From Streptomyces sp. SID3212 (GTDB taxonomy: Bacteria > Actinomycetota > Actinomycetes > Streptomycetales > Streptomycetaceae), in contig NZ_WWJY01001168.1 of assembly GCF_009865405.1 (NCBI RefSeq), positions 1-33,330 on the forward strand: a stretch of DNA of 33,330 nt, given 5' to 3'. Made by a program: the position numbers and the translations under genes. This document shows, one piece after another, positions 31,715 through 33,330 of the stretch. Below the pieces are notes generated by a model that was not told the DNA's origin, did not search any database, and was given only the letters and a program-made list of their open reading frames with translations. Each line of letters begins with the position of its first letter. Position 1 is the stretch's first letter.

Positions 31715-31750
31715 TACGAGTAGTACTGATACGAGTAACTGATACGAGTA
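31711..31750. repeat. Triplicated 12-bp repeat over the hemolysin III stop codon
   Basis: CTGATACGAGTA occurs at 31711-31722, 31726-31737 and 31739-31750, with spacing of 15 then 13 bp. The first copy contains the TGA stop (31712-31714). The unit resembles the last codons of the gene (GTACGAGTAC at 31700-31709), so it probably arose by slippage. It fills half of the spacer before the tetR gene. Confidence 0.85.
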
Positions 31751-31796
31751 GTACTGGTCCGGTTGCTGACCGCCTCCTGATCCCCCTGCCCGGACA

Positions 31797-32444
31797 ATGA
31801 GCGTCATGGCCGCCCCCTCGCACCACCCGCTCCAGGACCCTCCGCCGCGCCCCGGCCTCCGCGAGCGCAAGAAGCTCAGGACCAGGACCGGCATCCGCCG
31901 GGCCACGCACCGGCTCATCGCCGAGCAGGGGTACGAGGCGACCACCGTCGAGCAGATCGCGCGGGCGGCGGAGGTCTCCCCCTCCACGGTCTTCCGCTAC
32001 TTCCCGGCCAAGGAGGACATCGTCCTCTCCGACGAGTACGACTCCGTCCTGGCGGCCGGGTTGCGCGCGCGGCCCGCCGGGGAGTCGCCCCTCGACGCGC
32101 TGCGGTTCACCCTCACCGACGCCCTGCGCACGCTCCTGGCGGAGGACCGCGACGCGCTGGTCCAGCGCACCCGGCTGACGGTGGAGGTCCCCGCGATCCG
32201 CGCCCGGACGGCCGAGACCAGGGCGGTGACGGTCCGACTGCTCACCGCCGTGCTGGCCGAGCGCACCGGCCGGGCCCCCGGTGACCTGGAGCTGCGCGTC
32301 CTCACGGCGGCGGTCCTGGGCGCTCTCGGCGAGGCGACCCTCTCCTGGGGCGAGCGCGGCTGCCGCGACGATCTGCCCACCCTGATCGAACGTGCGTTCG
32401 GCGCGCTGGAGAGCGGTCTACGGCTCCGAGAACGGCAACCGTGA
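31797..32444 (+). CDS. TetR/AcrR-family transcriptional regulator
   Basis: The protein is 215 aa. The HTH lies at about 25-70: KKLRTRTGIRRATHRLIAEQ, VEQIARAAEVSPSTVFRYFP with the recognition helix PSTVFRYFPAKEDIV. The C-terminal half is an all-helical ligand domain typical of actinobacterial regulators (LTDALRTLLAEDRDALVQRT, ETRAVTVRLLTAVLAERTG). The start is ATG 31797; ATG 31806 is an alternative, and neither has a good SD. It is co-directional with the hemolysin III gene after an 82-bp repeat-containing spacer and converges on the aldehyde dehydrogenase gene. The ligand is unknown. Confidence 0.9.
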   Translation: MSVMAAPSHHPLQDPPPRPGLRERKKLRTRTGIRRATHRLIAEQGYEATTVEQIARAAEVSPSTVFRYFPAKEDIVLSDEYDSVLAAGLRARPAGESPLDALRFTLTDALRTLLAEDRDALVQRTRLTVEVPAIRARTAETRAVTVRLLTAVLAERTGRAPGDLELRVLTAAVLGALGEATLSWGERGCRDDLPTLIERAFGALESGLRLRERQP

Positions 32445-32485
32445 CCGTACGTAACACCCCTGACCACACCCTCACCCCCCGCCCC

Positions 32486-33330
32486 TCACCCGAACCGGGG
32501 CGTCAGCCGTACCCTCGCCGTGATCGTCTTGGGCCGCTGGTACTCGTGCAGCGCCAGCGTGCTGAGGTCCGTACCGTGCCCCGACGCGCCCCGGCCCCCG
32601 TGCGGCAGCTCCGCCGTCTGGACCAGGTGGCAGTTGAGCCACGCCTCCCCCGCGTTCAGCCGCGCGGCCAGGTCGAGCCCGGCCGCGATGTCCCGCGTCC
32701 ACACGCTCGCGGCCAGCGCCTGCGGCACCCCGTTCGCCAGGGCGACGGCCGCCTCGACACTCTCCGCCGCCTGTACGGTCAGCAGCGGGCCGAACACCTC
32801 TTCCACCACCGCCGGATCGTCGTCGGGCAGCTCGGAGAGCACCCGCGCCGCACGCCAGTAACCGCCCTCCTCCCCTTCCGCCGGGACGAGTTGGCCGGCC
32901 GCCGACACCTTCGCCGCCGAGCGGGCGACGATACGGTCGTAACGCGCCGCCTGGTCCGCGTTGTTGAGCGGACCGAAGTCCCGCCCCGCCTCCCGCTCGC
33001 GCATCGCCCCGGCCAACTGGGCGACCACCGCTGCGTGGTTCTCGCGCAGGGTGATCACCCGGGCGGGTACGGCGCAGCTCTGACCGGCGTTGTACGTGGT
33101 CGCCTCGGCCAGCTCCTTCCAGGTGTCCTCCGGGGCGTCCGGCAGGACAACCACCGGGCTGTTGCCTCCCAGTTCGAGGCTGACGCGCCGCGTGCCGGCC
33201 CGCGCCGCGACCTCCGCCCCGGCGACCGCGCTGCCGGTGAAGGCGATCAGGTCCACGTCCGCCGCCACCAGCAGCCGCCCGGTGTCCCGGTCGCCCGGCA
33301 GCGTCTGCACCACGCCGTCGCCGAGCGCCT
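32486..33330 (-). CDS. Aldehyde dehydrogenase, aminobutyraldehyde-type (C-terminal part)
   Basis: The N-terminus is beyond the right edge; about 281 residues are visible. Features are the NAD-fold strand IAFTGSAVAGAEVA, then SLELGGNSPVVVLPDA (catalytic Glu region), YNAGQSCAVPARVI with the nucleophile Cys (codon 33076-33074), and EEVFGPLLTV (Glu/Phe cofactor box). The C-terminal oligomerisation part is NCHLVQTAELPHGGRGASGH and LALHEYQRPKTI. The tail matches gamma-aminobutyraldehyde (putrescine-pathway) dehydrogenases, which oxidise amino-aldehydes with NAD+. Slight oddities are ELGGN where the group usually has ELGGK, and CAVPAR after the Cys. It may be a divergent paralogue. Confidence 0.9.
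   Translation of the reverse strand, partial: ALGDGVVQTLPGDRDTGRLLVAADVDLIAFTGSAVAGAEVAARAGTRRVSLELGGNSPVVVLPDAPEDTWKELAEATTYNAGQSCAVPARVITLRENHAAVVAQLAGAMREREAGRDFGPLNNADQAARYDRIVARSAAKVSAAGQLVPAEGEEGGYWRAARVLSELPDDDPAVVEEVFGPLLTVQAAESVEAAVALANGVPQALAASVWTRDIAAGLDLAARLNAGEAWLNCHLVQTAELPHGGRGASGHGTDLSTLALHEYQRPKTITARVRLTPRFG

Overview
The window is high-GC actinobacterial DNA, almost certainly a Streptomyces chromosome. The evidence is strong third-position G/C codon use, GTG starts, promoters that look leaderless, an XRE/DUF397/ATPase regulatory cluster, a GTP-dependent PEP carboxykinase, and a very large Sec-exported RHS protein. I used no database; family names come from motif recognition.

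Left part (1-8.1 kb). A gene tail is followed by a small HTH protein with a striking twin-palindrome promoter. Next is a tightly packed four-gene operon (888-5413): an exported binding-protein-like protein, a TelA-family protein, a lipoprotein fusing a solute-binding-like domain to a VWA domain, and a small XpaC-like membrane protein. A WhiJ-type cluster follows: a minus-strand anti-sigma-like ATPase diverging from an XRE/DUF5753 regulator that is translationally coupled to a DUF397 protein. A phosphotransferase-like gene ends this part.

Middle left (8.1-13.3 kb). Two exported proteins lie on the minus strand: an RTX nonapeptide-repeat protein and a two-domain protein with a C-terminal carbohydrate-binding-like module. 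After them comes a decayed zone. It holds a broken IS630-family element bounded by near-perfect 28-bp inverted repeats 1.7 kb apart, a frameshifted SUKH-like immunity gene on the opposite strand inside those repeats, and a C-terminal relic of a tyrosine recombinase.

Middle right (13.3-25 kb). This is the most interesting region: a polymorphic-toxin locus on the minus strand. Order of transcription is a 1436-aa exported triple-LamG protein, a 2312-aa RHS/YD-repeat protein ending in a HINT autoprotease-like domain plus a 111-aa toxin tip, and a 113-aa predicted immunity protein whose GTG overlaps the toxin stop (GTGA). GC content falls to about 50% in parts of the toxin-end region. The SUKH, recombinase and IS relics sit just downstream, where displaced toxin and immunity parts usually collect.

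Right part (25.6-33.3 kb). This looks like ordinary chromosome: an MMPL exporter divergent from a TetR regulator, GTP-PEPCK divergent from a hemolysin III-type membrane protein, a second TetR regulator, and the C-terminal part of an aldehyde dehydrogenase running off the right edge.
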